Of a stretch of DNA of 64,000 nucleotides, positions 44,478-53,639 are shown in pieces. The position numbers were made by a program, and so were the translations under genes. The stretch is taken from positions 62,001-126,000 of the forward strand of contig CAYJFS010000002.1 in NCBI GenBank assembly GCA_964369665.1, in the 5' to 3' direction. Origin of the DNA: Bilophila sp964369665. Lineage in GTDB: Bacteria > Desulfobacterota > Desulfovibrionia > Desulfovibrionales > Desulfovibrionaceae. Under the pieces are notes generated by a model. The model worked only from the letters and a program-made list of their open reading frames with translations, ran no database searches and was not told the DNA's origin. Every line of letters starts with the position of its first letter. Positions within the stretch are counted from its first letter, which is position 1.

Positions 44478-45560
44478 CTAGAGAGTTTTAGCAATAATAT
44501 TAAGTGCCTGTTCCATTAGGTAGGTTTGTGCTTGGGAACCCATATGGCCTAATCTAAATACTTTATTCTCCATAGGGCCAAAGCTTCCTCCACAAATAAG
44601 TCCATGTTGAGCAAGTTGTTGTTTCCATTTTTGCCAAGTAAATTTTTGTGGTATATAGGCAGCTGTTACTGTAGGAGAGTTAATAGCTTGTTCCTTTGGC
44701 CATAGCATAATTCCAAGGTTTTTTAGACCATTACGACATTGTTCAGCAACGTTATTATGTCTAAGATAGACTTGTTGTAATCCTTCTTTAAACAATTTTT
44801 GTGTTGCAGCATATAAAGCTGAAATACCCTGCCAATAGGGTGTATATGGACAACGCATTTTTTGATAAATATGTTTAAATGGTAACAAAGCGTCATATCC
44901 TTGGTAGTTTATTTTTTGGATATAATCCCATGCTTGTTCACTAACGCCAATTATACTCATATTGGGTGGTGCAGAAAGACATTTTTGTGAACCTCCAAGC
45001 AATAGATCAATATGCCACTTATCCATAAGAATAGGTATACCACCAATACTTGATACAGCATCAATATAGAGAAGTGGAATATTGTAGTCTTTTTTTAGTG
45101 TTCCAAGGTGAGCAATAGGATTTAATGTTCCTGAAGGTGTTTCACAATGAACAGCTGTAATCATTACAGGTTTTATTTGTTTTATGTTCTCCTCAATTAT
45201 ATTAAGGTTATCAATTGTTGTGTCATATGGAAAAGAAATATGCTTAACTATGCAGCCAAAAGAAGCAGCCATTTCACCAATACCTGTTCCAAAGACACCA
45301 GTGCTAATAGAAAGGACATGATCACCAGCTTTTAGACAGCTTTTAAGAGCACTCCAAAGGGCAAGCATACCTTCACCAGTCATAAGAACAACAGGGTGAT
45401 CTGTTCCCATTATTTGTGCTAGGTTTTCACTTGTAGCTGTGTAAAGTTGGAAAAATGTTTCCTCATATTGTCCAGATCCATAATCTTGTCCTAAAGCTTT
45501 TGATACTTCTGGAGGTATAGAAACAGGTCCTGGTAACATAGGTATAGGGGCATAACTCAA
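44478..45560 (-). CDS. Class V PLP-dependent aminotransferase (serine--glyoxylate/alanine--glyoxylate type)
   Basis: The 360-residue product is a fold-type I PLP enzyme of class V. The N-terminus MLPGPVSIPPEVSKALGQDYG matches the alanine-glyoxylate/serine-pyruvate group (LxPGP motif). Further motifs are VVLMTGEGMLALWSALKSCLKAGDHVLSIS, VHCETPSGTLNPI, LLYIDAVSSIGGIPI with the PLP-ring aspartate, and LLGGSQKCLSAPPNMSIIGV with the Schiff-base lysine. The C-terminus reads RLGHMGSQAQ, binding the carboxylate. These enzymes move amino groups between alanine or serine and glyoxylate or pyruvate. It starts 25 bases before the 3' end of murI, all on the minus strand. Confidence 0.9.
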   Translation of the reverse strand: MSYAPIPMLPGPVSIPPEVSKALGQDYGSGQYEETFFQLYTATSENLAQIMGTDHPVVLMTGEGMLALWSALKSCLKAGDHVLSISTGVFGTGIGEMAASFGCIVKHISFPYDTTIDNLNIIEENIKQIKPVMITAVHCETPSGTLNPIAHLGTLKKDYNIPLLYIDAVSSIGGIPILMDKWHIDLLLGGSQKCLSAPPNMSIIGVSEQAWDYIQKINYQGYDALLPFKHIYQKMRCPYTPYWQGISALYAATQKLFKEGLQQVYLRHNNVAEQCRNGLKNLGIMLWPKEQAINSPTVTAAYIPQKFTWQKWKQQLAQHGLICGGSFGPMENKVFRLGHMGSQAQTYLMEQALNIIAKTL

Positions 45561-45584
45561 GGTATATTCCTTATTGATATATAA

Positions 45585-46445
45585 TTATATAATTTCGTTG
45601 GTTGGGTATAAATCTATAAGTTCAACATTGGATATACTTATAGATTGATTAAGAAACATACTACCAATATGAGCAAATTTTTGGGTATCATCTGTCGTTA
45701 AAAAGTGTATAGATCCTTCACGCGTAGAGGCTTCTGGGTGTATTGTATTATGTTTTATAAGGTATTGTTTTGCAAGTTTGGCTGTTGTTTCTGAAGAATT
45801 AATAATATGTACTTTTGAACCAACAACAGAATGGATGGTATCTGTTAGAAGTGGGTAGTGTGTGCAACCAAGAATAACACAGTCAGGTTTATGTATAGAT
45901 GAGCTATTATTAAATAGAGGGTCAAGATACTTTGTAACAATGTTTTTTACAATAGGTCCATCAAACCAACCTTCTTCTACAAGAGGAACAAAGAGTGGAC
46001 AAGCAAGACTTATTATTTGTGCTTCAGGTCGATAGTAAAGAATATTTTTTTTATATATACCAGCTTGAATAGTTGATGGTGTAGCTATAACAGCGATATG
46101 TCCATTTATAGAAGTCGTACATGCTTTTTTTGCACTTGGTTCAATAACGCCAAGTATTGGGATAAAAGGAAATTTTTTTTGTAATACAGGTAACGCTGCT
46201 CCAGTCGCTGTGTTACAGGCAACAATAAGAAGTTTTATTTTTCTTTTTATGAGAGTAGATACAGCTTGAATAGCATATTGACAGATAGTTTTTTGGCTTT
46301 TTGTACCATAAGGTAGCCTGGCTGTATCTCCTAAGTAAAGGTAGTCTTCGCCAGGCATAAGTTCTTTCATAGATTTAAGAACAGTAATACCTCCTACACC
46401 AGAATCAAAAAGGCCAATGGGAAGAGAGGATGAAGCATATTCCAT
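45585..46445 (-). CDS. murI: Glutamate racemase
   Basis: MurI makes D-glutamate for the peptidoglycan stem peptide. The 286 residues begin with LPIGLFDSGVGGITVLKSMKELMPGEDYLYLGDTARLPYG. The catalytic cysteine is in LLIVACNTATGAALP (about 75) and the second in CVILGCTHYPLLTD (about 190). Both active-site acids or bases are present. It lies between a class V aminotransferase and the pdxK-like gene on the minus strand, six bases from the latter. This again argues that peptidoglycan is made. Confidence 0.96.
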   Translation of the reverse strand: MEYASSSLPIGLFDSGVGGITVLKSMKELMPGEDYLYLGDTARLPYGTKSQKTICQYAIQAVSTLIKRKIKLLIVACNTATGAALPVLQKKFPFIPILGVIEPSAKKACTTSINGHIAVIATPSTIQAGIYKKNILYYRPEAQIISLACPLFVPLVEEGWFDGPIVKNIVTKYLDPLFNNSSSIHKPDCVILGCTHYPLLTDTIHSVVGSKVHIINSSETTAKLAKQYLIKHNTIHPEASTREGSIHFLTTDDTQKFAHIGSMFLNQSISISNVELIDLYPTNEII

Positions 46446-46451
46446 TATAGT

Positions 46452-47327
46452 TTATTCCATGAGTGTACAACAATATGTAGAGTTAAGTGTTTTAAGTGTA
46501 TTTAAAATTCTTTCAATAAGAATCCCTTCACGAAGGGGTAAACCATGTCCAAAGGTAGCTCTAATACCCATAGTAACAAACTGGACGGCTTTATCAATAG
46601 CAATGGGTAAACTGTCACCTTGTAATAAACAGCCTAGAATAACACTGGCAAAACAATCACCTGTTCCAGGATAATGTGCTGGAATATAAGAGCATTCAAG
46701 TTGCCAGAAATGATTTGATAATTGATCAAATGCAATAACAGCTGTGTGTTCTGGTATGTGAGATAAAGGTACACTTGTAGCAATTACTATATTGGGTCCA
46801 TAGGAAGCTAACTGTACAAGCCAGTCTTTAATTTCTTGAGTAGAAATTGATTCTTTGTATGGCTTGTCTAATAAAAGACATACTTCAGTAAAATTAGGCG
46901 TGATTATATTTGCAAATGAAATAAGCCAACGCATTTTTTTTACTATGTCTAGTGTCATTGTTGGATCAAGTTTTCCATTATCACCCATTACAGGATCTAT
47001 AAGTGCAAGGCCATGAAGTTTTAAGCATGAATGGATACAGCGGACAACTATATCCATTTGGCTTGCTGATGCCATAAATCCAGAATAAATACTTTCAAAC
47101 TTTAGAGAAAGTTGTTCCCAATGATCAAGAATATTAGGTAATTCATTTGTAAGATCAAGAAATGTAAAGTTTGAGAAATCAGAGGTGTGGGTTGATAGTA
47201 TTGCCGTAGGTAGTGGGCATACTTGAATACCCATACTTGAAAGTATAGGTATGACTACTGTAGGTGAAGTTCTTCCAAATCCGGATATATCATGAATTGC
47301 AGCTACACGTTGTGTAGGATTAGGCAT
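46452..47327 (-). CDS. Pyridoxal/pyridoxine kinase, PdxK/PdxY family
   Basis: This 291-residue ribokinase-fold enzyme phosphorylates pyridoxal, pyridoxine or pyridoxamine to salvage vitamin B6. The N-terminus RVAAIHDISGFGRTSPTVVIPILSSMGIQVCPLPTAILS is typical. YSGFMASASQMDIV and LALIDPVMGDNGKLDPT lie in the middle. The C-terminal anion hole reads ECSYIPAHYPGTGDCFASVILG with the catalytic aspartate in GTGDC. I moved the start from 47333 to the ATG at 47325-47327 because AGGAG is seven bases upstream of it and only one base from the earlier ATG. It fits an intracellular organism that obtains B6 from its host, and the PLP it makes serves enzymes such as the adjacent class V aminotransferase. Confidence 0.9.
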   Translation of the reverse strand: MPNPTQRVAAIHDISGFGRTSPTVVIPILSSMGIQVCPLPTAILSTHTSDFSNFTFLDLTNELPNILDHWEQLSLKFESIYSGFMASASQMDIVVRCIHSCLKLHGLALIDPVMGDNGKLDPTMTLDIVKKMRWLISFANIITPNFTEVCLLLDKPYKESISTQEIKDWLVQLASYGPNIVIATSVPLSHIPEHTAVIAFDQLSNHFWQLECSYIPAHYPGTGDCFASVILGCLLQGDSLPIAIDKAVQFVTMGIRATFGHGLPLREGILIERILNTLKTLNSTYCCTLME

Positions 47328-47528
47328 AAACATACTCCTAGTTGTAAGAACACAGCTATATATAAAATTATTTTTAATAATATAAAGAAGTTATCATTTA
47401 CTATTTATACATAGTATACAAAAGTTAAAAAAAAGAAACTAGAAGAATTATTTTTTATAATAGATAATGTTTCCTTTTATGTCATTCAGCTAGATTTTTT
47501 TTGGGAAAAATTATAGTAAAAGAAAAAG

Positions 47529-48272
47529 TTACTTTAGAGAACCAAGCCTTTGTAGACTCTGGATTTCATGTGCATTAAGAGGGCGTATAGTGCCTGGAGA
47601 TAGATTGTGGATAGTAAGTGGACCATGTTGAATACGGATAAGTTTTAAAATAGTCATTTCTATTTGTTGAAACATTTTTCTAATTTGTCTGTTTATACCT
47701 TGATAGAGTGTTAGCTCTAACCAACAGGTATTTTTTTGTAGATCCTTACTAAGAATACGAGTTGGTACAGGTAAAAGTTTTATGGCATTATCAACTATCA
47801 TACCTTTATGAAATGTACGTATTACTGCTTGTGTTGGTATGCCTCTAGTAAGTACATGGTATACTTTAGGAATATGGTAAGAAGGGTGTGTTAGCTTATA
47901 GGTAAGTTCGCCATCATTGGTCAGAAGTAGTAACCCTTCTGAAAAAAAGTCTAACCTTCCAACAGGGAACAAACGGTATTTTTTCCATGGATGTGGAACA
48001 AGATCAATAATGGTTTGTCTACCTTTTGGGTCTGTAACTGTTGATAAAGTGTATATAGGTTTGTATGTAAGTAGGTAATGATTCTGCTTGACATTGTTGA
48101 GGTAAATACGTTTCCCAGCTATAGTTATAGTATCTTTATGGGGATGGATATGAGTACTAAGTTTTGTTAGACGTTTACCATTAACAAAGACGTCACCATT
48201 AAGAATATATCTTTCAGCTTTACGTCGTGAACAAAAACCTGCTTTTGCAAGAGCTTTATTAATACGGAGCAT
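47529..48272 (-). CDS. RsuA/RluB-family rRNA pseudouridine synthase
   Basis: The 247-residue enzyme has an N-terminal S4 RNA-binding domain (RINKALAKAGFCSRRKAERYILNGDVFVNG). A TruA/RsuA-type catalytic domain follows, with GRLDFFSEGLLLLTNDGELTYKLTHPSYHIPKVYHVLTRG carrying the catalytic aspartate. QGINRQIRKMFQQIEMTILKLIRIQHGPLTI is typical of the RsuA/RluB/RluE group. The exact substrate (16S U516, 23S U2605 or U2457 in E. coli numbering) cannot be fixed. It stands alone, divergent from msbA. Confidence 0.92.
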   Translation of the reverse strand: MLRINKALAKAGFCSRRKAERYILNGDVFVNGKRLTKLSTHIHPHKDTITIAGKRIYLNNVKQNHYLLTYKPIYTLSTVTDPKGRQTIIDLVPHPWKKYRLFPVGRLDFFSEGLLLLTNDGELTYKLTHPSYHIPKVYHVLTRGIPTQAVIRTFHKGMIVDNAIKLLPVPTRILSKDLQKNTCWLELTLYQGINRQIRKMFQQIEMTILKLIRIQHGPLTIHNLSPGTIRPLNAHEIQSLQRLGSLK

Positions 48273-48482
48273 ATTTACGGCTTGTGAGTTTTAACTGTAT
48301 ATTTAAGTATATGATATATGATAGAAGTAGAACATGCAATTTTATTTTAGACATTAATTATGTAAATATGGTATATACATATATTGTCTAGTTAATAGTT
48401 TATAAAATATTCTATAGTAAAGAATTTGAATATATAATGTGTTTTTTTAAAAAATATTTTGCTACTATGAAAGGAATATAAA

Positions 48483-50279
48483 GTGGATAACAAGCAATGT
48501 ACAATTTTTTTTTCTAAAGAAAGAAAAAGAGAGCTTAAGCTTTTAAAGAGAATTTTTTTATATTTTCTTCCATATAAGAAGCTTATATGTATAGCTTTTT
48601 TAGCTTCAGGTTTTGTAGCTGTAGCAACAGCTGGCATTGCTTGGCTTATTAAGCCTGCCCTGGATGATATCTTTATTCGTAAAGATATGGAGGCAATTGT
48701 ATATATTCCTGTTGCTTTTATTTTTTTAACATTGTTTAAAGGTGTTGGTAGATATGTTCAAAATTGGTGTATGAGTTATTCTTCACTTCAGGTATTAGAA
48801 GTATTACGGCAAGAATTATTTTGTAAAATTATACATTTACCACTGCATTTTTATGAGACTTCAAATACAGGCATAATCATGTCTTATATTATAAATGATG
48901 TAGGTATGATTCGTCAAAGTTTACCATCTCTTGTCCAAGCAATTCGACAAATACTTACAATGTGTGGTTTGTTATATATTGTATTTTTGCAAAATTTTTA
49001 TTTAGCCTGTTGGGCTATGTTGGTTTTACCTTTTGCTGTGATTCCATTTATTATGTTTAGTCGAGCATTACGCCGTTATGGTCGTAAAAATGCTGAAGTT
49101 ACTGCAAGTATATCAAGCTTACTGCAAGAGTCACTTACAGGTATTCGTATCATTAAAGCTTTTTCTACAGAGAAACAAGAAATAGAGAAATTTAATGAAG
49201 AAAGTGAGCATATTTCTAAAGTAAGTTTACGTCAAACAGCTGTTTCTGAATTATCATCTCCAGTTATGGAACTTATAGGTTCTTTAGGGGTTGGTTTGGT
49301 CATTTGGTATGGTGGTATGGAGGTACTTCATGACAAAATGACACCAGGGACATTTTTTTCTTTTGTTGCTGCTCTTATAATGCTTTATGAGCCTGTTAAA
49401 GTTTTGAGTAATGCAAACCTTTCTTTACAGAATGCTTTAGCTGGGGCAGAGCGTATTTTTGATATTCTTGATGATTCAAAGTTGAATGTAGAAACTGGTG
49501 GTAATCTTTTAGTTGAGTGTGATTTTTATGAGTTACGTTTTGAGCATGTAACAGTAAATTATAGTGCAGATAATCAAGATACACCAGCACTGTATGATAT
49601 TAATTTTACTATCAGAGCTGGAGAAAAAATAGCATTAGTTGGCCCTTCAGGGGCAGGGAAAAGTACTTTTGTTAACCTGATCCCTCGTTTTTATGATCCA
49701 AAATTTGGTAGTATTTATCTTAATGGATACCCTCTTATAAATTATGATCTTACATCATTGAGACATATGGTAGCAATTGTTTCACAAGATGCATTTTTGT
49801 TTAATATGAGCATTCAAGATAATATTGCTTATGGTCAGCCTTCATTAATAGAAACAGACTATATAAAGATTCAATCTGCAGCAGCAGCAGCTTTTGCTGA
49901 TGAGTTTATTGAAACTTTACCTCATGGCTATAATACGCTTGTTGGTGAACGTGGTGTAAAACTTTCTGGGGGGCAAAAGCAAAGAATCACTATTGCACGG
50001 GCTTTATTAAAAAATGCTCCTTTGCTTATTCTTGATGAAGCAACAAGTGCCTTAGATTCAGAGTCTGAGAGAATGGTTCAAGGTGCGCTAGAGAATCTTA
50101 TGCGTAATCGCACAAGTCTTATTATTGCACATAGACTTTCTACGATTTTAGAGGCAGATCGTATTATAGTTTTAAATAATGGTCATATTATATCAAGCGG
50201 TAAGCATAAAGAGCTATTAGGAAGCTGTGAACTTTATACAAAATTATATAGTATGCAATTTTGTGTGGATGATGAGTAA
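48483..50279 (+). CDS. msbA: Lipid A export ATP-binding/permease protein MsbA
   Basis: MsbA flips lipid A-core across the inner membrane. The 598-residue half-transporter has six transmembrane helices (about residues 25-315), beginning YFLPYKKLICIAFLASGFVAVATAGIAW. The ATPase domain carries Walker A GPSGAGKST (about 388), Q-loop IVSQDAFLFN, signature LSGGQKQRITIARALL, Walker B LLILDEATSALD and the H-loop AHR. The GTG start at 48483 is preceded by AAGGA. The next two genes are acyltransferase-like, forming a lipid A cluster. Confidence 0.92.
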   Translation: MDNKQCTIFFSKERKRELKLLKRIFLYFLPYKKLICIAFLASGFVAVATAGIAWLIKPALDDIFIRKDMEAIVYIPVAFIFLTLFKGVGRYVQNWCMSYSSLQVLEVLRQELFCKIIHLPLHFYETSNTGIIMSYIINDVGMIRQSLPSLVQAIRQILTMCGLLYIVFLQNFYLACWAMLVLPFAVIPFIMFSRALRRYGRKNAEVTASISSLLQESLTGIRIIKAFSTEKQEIEKFNEESEHISKVSLRQTAVSELSSPVMELIGSLGVGLVIWYGGMEVLHDKMTPGTFFSFVAALIMLYEPVKVLSNANLSLQNALAGAERIFDILDDSKLNVETGGNLLVECDFYELRFEHVTVNYSADNQDTPALYDINFTIRAGEKIALVGPSGAGKSTFVNLIPRFYDPKFGSIYLNGYPLINYDLTSLRHMVAIVSQDAFLFNMSIQDNIAYGQPSLIETDYIKIQSAAAAAFADEFIETLPHGYNTLVGERGVKLSGGQKQRITIARALLKNAPLLILDEATSALDSESERMVQGALENLMRNRTSLIIAHRLSTILEADRIIVLNNGHIISSGKHKELLGSCELYTKLYSMQFCVDDE

Positions 50280-50316
50280 GCATGTGTATATTTTGTAAAG
50301 ATAGAGTTTGAAAACA

Positions 50317-50925
50317 ATGCAAGATAGTATTGGTGTTTTTTTATATTTTTTTTATTGTTTATGGTGTAGAACTTTACGATATAAAGAGAAAAATAAACAA
50401 GTTAAAGAACAAACTATACAGAAGTATGGTTCTGCAGTCGTATGTTTATGGCATGATGAATTGTTTCCTTTACCTTATATAAGAAAAAAAGAGAAAGCTA
50501 TTGCAGTAGTTAGTCAAAGTAAAGACGGTGATTTATTAACAGGGGTGCTTAAACGTCTTGGCTTGACTGTTTATAGGGGGTCAAGCTCTCGTGGTGGTTT
50601 TCAGGTGTTACGCAGTACAATAAAAGAAATGGACAAAGGAAGCCTTATTTTTTTTACAGTTGATGGACCAAGAGGACCAAGACATTGTGTAAAAAAAGGA
50701 GCACTTTTTCTTGCTGGAAAATGTGGGATACCAATCATACCTGTTCGAATATTTATGAGCCAGGCTGTACGATTTAAAAGTTGGGATAGATTTCAGTTGC
50801 CAAAACCTTTTAGTAAAGTACAGATAGTTTGGGGTGATGCATATAAAATTTTAGATATAGATGTGTCTGGAGATATGACAAGTGTTGTTAAAGAGCTTGA
50901 AGAGAAACTCAATAATCTGAGATAG
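50317..50925 (+). CDS. DUF374-family lysophospholipid acyltransferase-like protein
   Basis: This roughly 202-residue protein matches DUF374, distant relatives of glycerol-acyltransferases that occur near LPS genes. The segment CLWHDELFPLPYIRKKEKAIAVVSQSKDGDLLTGVLKRLGL carries an HDEL motif in place of HX4D. RGSSSRGGFQVLRSTIKEM and FFTVDGPRGPRHCVKKGALFLAGKCGIPIIPV are the other conserved pieces. A hydrophobic N-terminus (FLYFFYCLWCRTL) suggests membrane association. A TTG at 50308 is possible, but I prefer the ATG at 50317. It is 37 bases after msbA and 2 bases before the lauroyl-transferase gene, so co-transcribed. The substrate is unproven; family context suggests lipid A or its precursor. 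Confidence 0.85.
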   Translation: MQDSIGVFLYFFYCLWCRTLRYKEKNKQVKEQTIQKYGSAVVCLWHDELFPLPYIRKKEKAIAVVSQSKDGDLLTGVLKRLGLTVYRGSSSRGGFQVLRSTIKEMDKGSLIFFTVDGPRGPRHCVKKGALFLAGKCGIPIIPVRIFMSQAVRFKSWDRFQLPKPFSKVQIVWGDAYKILDIDVSGDMTSVVKELEEKLNNLR

Positions 50926-50927
50926 AT

Positions 50928-51824
50928 ATGCAAGAGTATTTTAGAACTATTCAAAGCTGTTATGAGTATGTTTCAAGTTTTACTAGAGATATATATTTTT
51001 CAATAACCTATTTTGTTGCAAAAGCTTGGGGTATTATTTTTTGGAAGAGTCTTTATAAGCGCCGTCAGCAGACAATAGATTCAATAGTAAAACATTTACA
51101 GATACCTGTACAAGAGGCTATACCTCTTGCACGTAAAAGTTTTATAGAAAATTTTCAGTCTTTTTTTGAATGTTTTCTTATACCTTTTTTTGGCTTTCAT
51201 CATCAAGGGTTATGTGTTGAACGTCCAGATGTATTGCAATCTATGCAGGATATAGATAGGCCTATTGTAGCAACAACTGGTCATTTTGGTTCATGGGAGT
51301 TGCTGGCAGCTTTAATAGGTGAATTTTCAGATAGAAAGCCACGAGCTATTGTTGTACGAAAATACAAAAATAAAGTAATACAGTTTTTTACACTTCGTTT
51401 ACGTTCCAGTAAAGGAGCTACTATTTTAGGTCATAGAAGAGCAACATTTTCTGTTTTACGTATTTTGAAGAAAGCAGGGGTTGTTGCATTTCTTGTTGAT
51501 CATAATACACATCAAGATGAGGCTTTTTTTTTACCATTTCTTGGAGAAACTGCTGCTGTGAATAAAGGACCAGCTATTTTAGCTGTACGTGCAAAAGCAC
51601 TAGTATTACCTGTATTTTTAGAAAGGAGAAAAAATCAGTATATTCTTTGGGTAGAAGAGCCTTTAGATACAGCTATACTTAAAGGTAATATGGAAGAAAA
51701 AGCTTTTATTGTTGCAAAGTATTATACAGAAGCTGTAGAAAAAATGGTATGCCAATCGCCAGAGCAGTGGTTTTGGATGCATAATAGATGGAAAACACAG
51801 CCTGAAGAGAGTAAAAACTTTTAA
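50928..51824 (+). CDS. Lipid A late acyltransferase (LpxL/HtrB family)
   Basis: The 298-residue product matches the lysophospholipid/lipid A acyltransferase family that adds secondary acyl chains to Kdo2-lipid IVA in the inner membrane. Signature motifs are ATTGHFGSWELLAALIGEF (the HxxxWE catalytic motif near residue 120), FLVDHNTHQDEAFFLPFLGETAAVNKGPAILAVRAKALVLPVFLERR, and QSPEQWFWMHNRWKTQP at the C-terminus. A hydrophobic N-terminal helix (DIYFSITYFVAKAWGIIFW) provides anchoring. It starts two bases after the DUF374 gene. Acyl-chain specificity is not determinable. Confidence 0.9.
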   Translation: MQEYFRTIQSCYEYVSSFTRDIYFSITYFVAKAWGIIFWKSLYKRRQQTIDSIVKHLQIPVQEAIPLARKSFIENFQSFFECFLIPFFGFHHQGLCVERPDVLQSMQDIDRPIVATTGHFGSWELLAALIGEFSDRKPRAIVVRKYKNKVIQFFTLRLRSSKGATILGHRRATFSVLRILKKAGVVAFLVDHNTHQDEAFFLPFLGETAAVNKGPAILAVRAKALVLPVFLERRKNQYILWVEEPLDTAILKGNMEEKAFIVAKYYTEAVEKMVCQSPEQWFWMHNRWKTQPEESKNF

Positions 51825-52034
51825 AGGATATTTTAATATTGTTTAAGAGTAGTTGTATTCATTTAGCAATAACTAGTGAAGACATTTAATTATATAATTA
51901 ATTATACGATATACTATGAACAAAAGTTATATATAATTTGTGATAGATTAAGAACAAAACTAGAAACTAAGATATAATAAATATACAGTGTTTTCATGGT
52001 TGATGAAGAATAGCTTTTAATAAAAAGAGAGCGT

Positions 52035-53411
52035 TTAGTTCTTTACGCTGTGGATAGGTGCAGGGATGTGCCCTCCAAGATTTATAAATGCTGCAGAGTC
52101 ACCTTTAGGCATGGGCATAATTGTTGTTTTTCCTAAAAGTCCTCCAAAGATAACTTCTTCGTATGCTTTTTTCCCTGGAACAGGGATAACCCGTACAGCT
52201 GTTGTTTTATTATTAATAACACCAATAGCCATTTCATCAGCAATAAGAGCAGCAATAGTTGATGGTGGTGTATTTCCAGGTATAGCAATCATATCAAGGC
52301 CAACAGAGCAAACACTTGTCATAGCTTCAAGTTTTTCTAAAGAAAGATTTTTTTTATCTACAGCTGCTGTAATACTTAGGTCTTCTGAGACTGGTATAAA
52401 GGCACCGGACAAACCACCTACATGTGAAGAAGCATAGACACCACCTTTTTTAATGGCGTCATTGAGCATAGCTAAAATAGCTGTAGATCCAGGTATGCCA
52501 ATAGATGATAGCCCCATGCTTTGAAAGATTTCTCCAACAGAGTCATGAGCATTAGGGGTTGGTGCTAGTGAAAGATCTATTATTCCAAAAGGCACTTGTA
52601 ATTTTTTAGCAACTTCTTTTCCCACAAGTTCACCAATAACAGTCATTTTATATGACGATTGCTTAATAGCATCTGCAAGATCAGTCAGTGTACAATTATC
52701 TTTGTTTGCTATGGTTTTTTCTATAGATTTTTTTATAACACCAGGTCCAGAAATACCAATGTTAATAACTACTTCAGGTTCTCCAATACCTAAATAGGCT
52801 CCTGCCATAAAAGGAATATCTTGAGAAATATTGGAAAATACGGCAAGTTTTGTACAACCAAGGCCATGAGAATTTTTTGTAGCATGAGCTATTGCTATAA
52901 TTTTTTTACTTATAAGATTAATAGCATCTATATTTATACCAGCATGTGTAGTTGCTACATTGATAGAAGAACAAAGATGTTCTGTTGTTGCCATTACCTC
53001 TGGTAGAGCATCAATAAGATTTTGTTCTCCAGGTGTAATGCCTTTTTCTATAAGAGCACTGAAACCACCAATAAAGTCAATTTCTATACTTTTTGCAACA
53101 TCGTTAAGAACCTGAGCAGTTTTAATCATTTGGTCTACTGAAAACCCTGATCCTACTATACCTATAGGGCTAATACTAAGCCTTTTATTAATGATAGAAA
53201 TACCAAAAAGTTTTTCTACATTGTTACAGACATGGATAAAGTTTACTGCATACTTAATGATTTTAGAACTAATACGATAAGCAAAGATATCAAAGTCATG
53301 ACTCATACAGTCAAAAAGATTAATACCAAGGGTAATAGTACGAATGTCAAAATGATCATTACATAATTCTTGTATAGTTTTTGTATCTATATTTTTATCA
53401 GGTGTAAGCAT
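52035..53411 (-). CDS. PFL family protein (UPF0210/DUF711)
   Basis: This 458-residue protein is a member of the PFL/UPF0210 family, widespread and structurally related to glycyl-radical and ACT-regulated proteins but without assigned function. Recognisable segments are FDIRTITLGINLFDC, GFSVDQMIKTAQVLNDVAKSIEIDFIGGFSALIEKG, VAVFSNISQDIPFMAGAYLG-like stretch with GEPEVVINIGISGPGV, and VCSVGLDMIAIPGNTPPSTIAALIADEMAIGVINNKTTAVRVIPVPGK. It is often paired with a small ACT-domain protein, which is not seen here. GGAG precedes the ATG. It lies alone between the lipid A cluster and fhs. Confidence 0.88.
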   Translation of the reverse strand: MLTPDKNIDTKTIQELCNDHFDIRTITLGINLFDCMSHDFDIFAYRISSKIIKYAVNFIHVCNNVEKLFGISIINKRLSISPIGIVGSGFSVDQMIKTAQVLNDVAKSIEIDFIGGFSALIEKGITPGEQNLIDALPEVMATTEHLCSSINVATTHAGINIDAINLISKKIIAIAHATKNSHGLGCTKLAVFSNISQDIPFMAGAYLGIGEPEVVINIGISGPGVIKKSIEKTIANKDNCTLTDLADAIKQSSYKMTVIGELVGKEVAKKLQVPFGIIDLSLAPTPNAHDSVGEIFQSMGLSSIGIPGSTAILAMLNDAIKKGGVYASSHVGGLSGAFIPVSEDLSITAAVDKKNLSLEKLEAMTSVCSVGLDMIAIPGNTPPSTIAALIADEMAIGVINNKTTAVRVIPVPGKKAYEEVIFGGLLGKTTIMPMPKGDSAAFINLGGHIPAPIHSVKN

Positions 53412-53639
53412 AGTTACTCCAAAGTGAAGAGTAAAGTACAGTCATTAATTATATACTCATAACGATTCTTATGCAAAAGAGTTTTTTAGTAATGAGTAAA
53501 ATATATTAATTATTATATTATATAGATTGTTTGCTTATAAAAATAAAAGAGTTAAGTAGGGTTTTAAAAGGTTTAGATAAATGGTTTTATTTTACCTTAT
53601 ACAAACTATTAATTTTTTAATGTATATTAGAGGAAGTAT

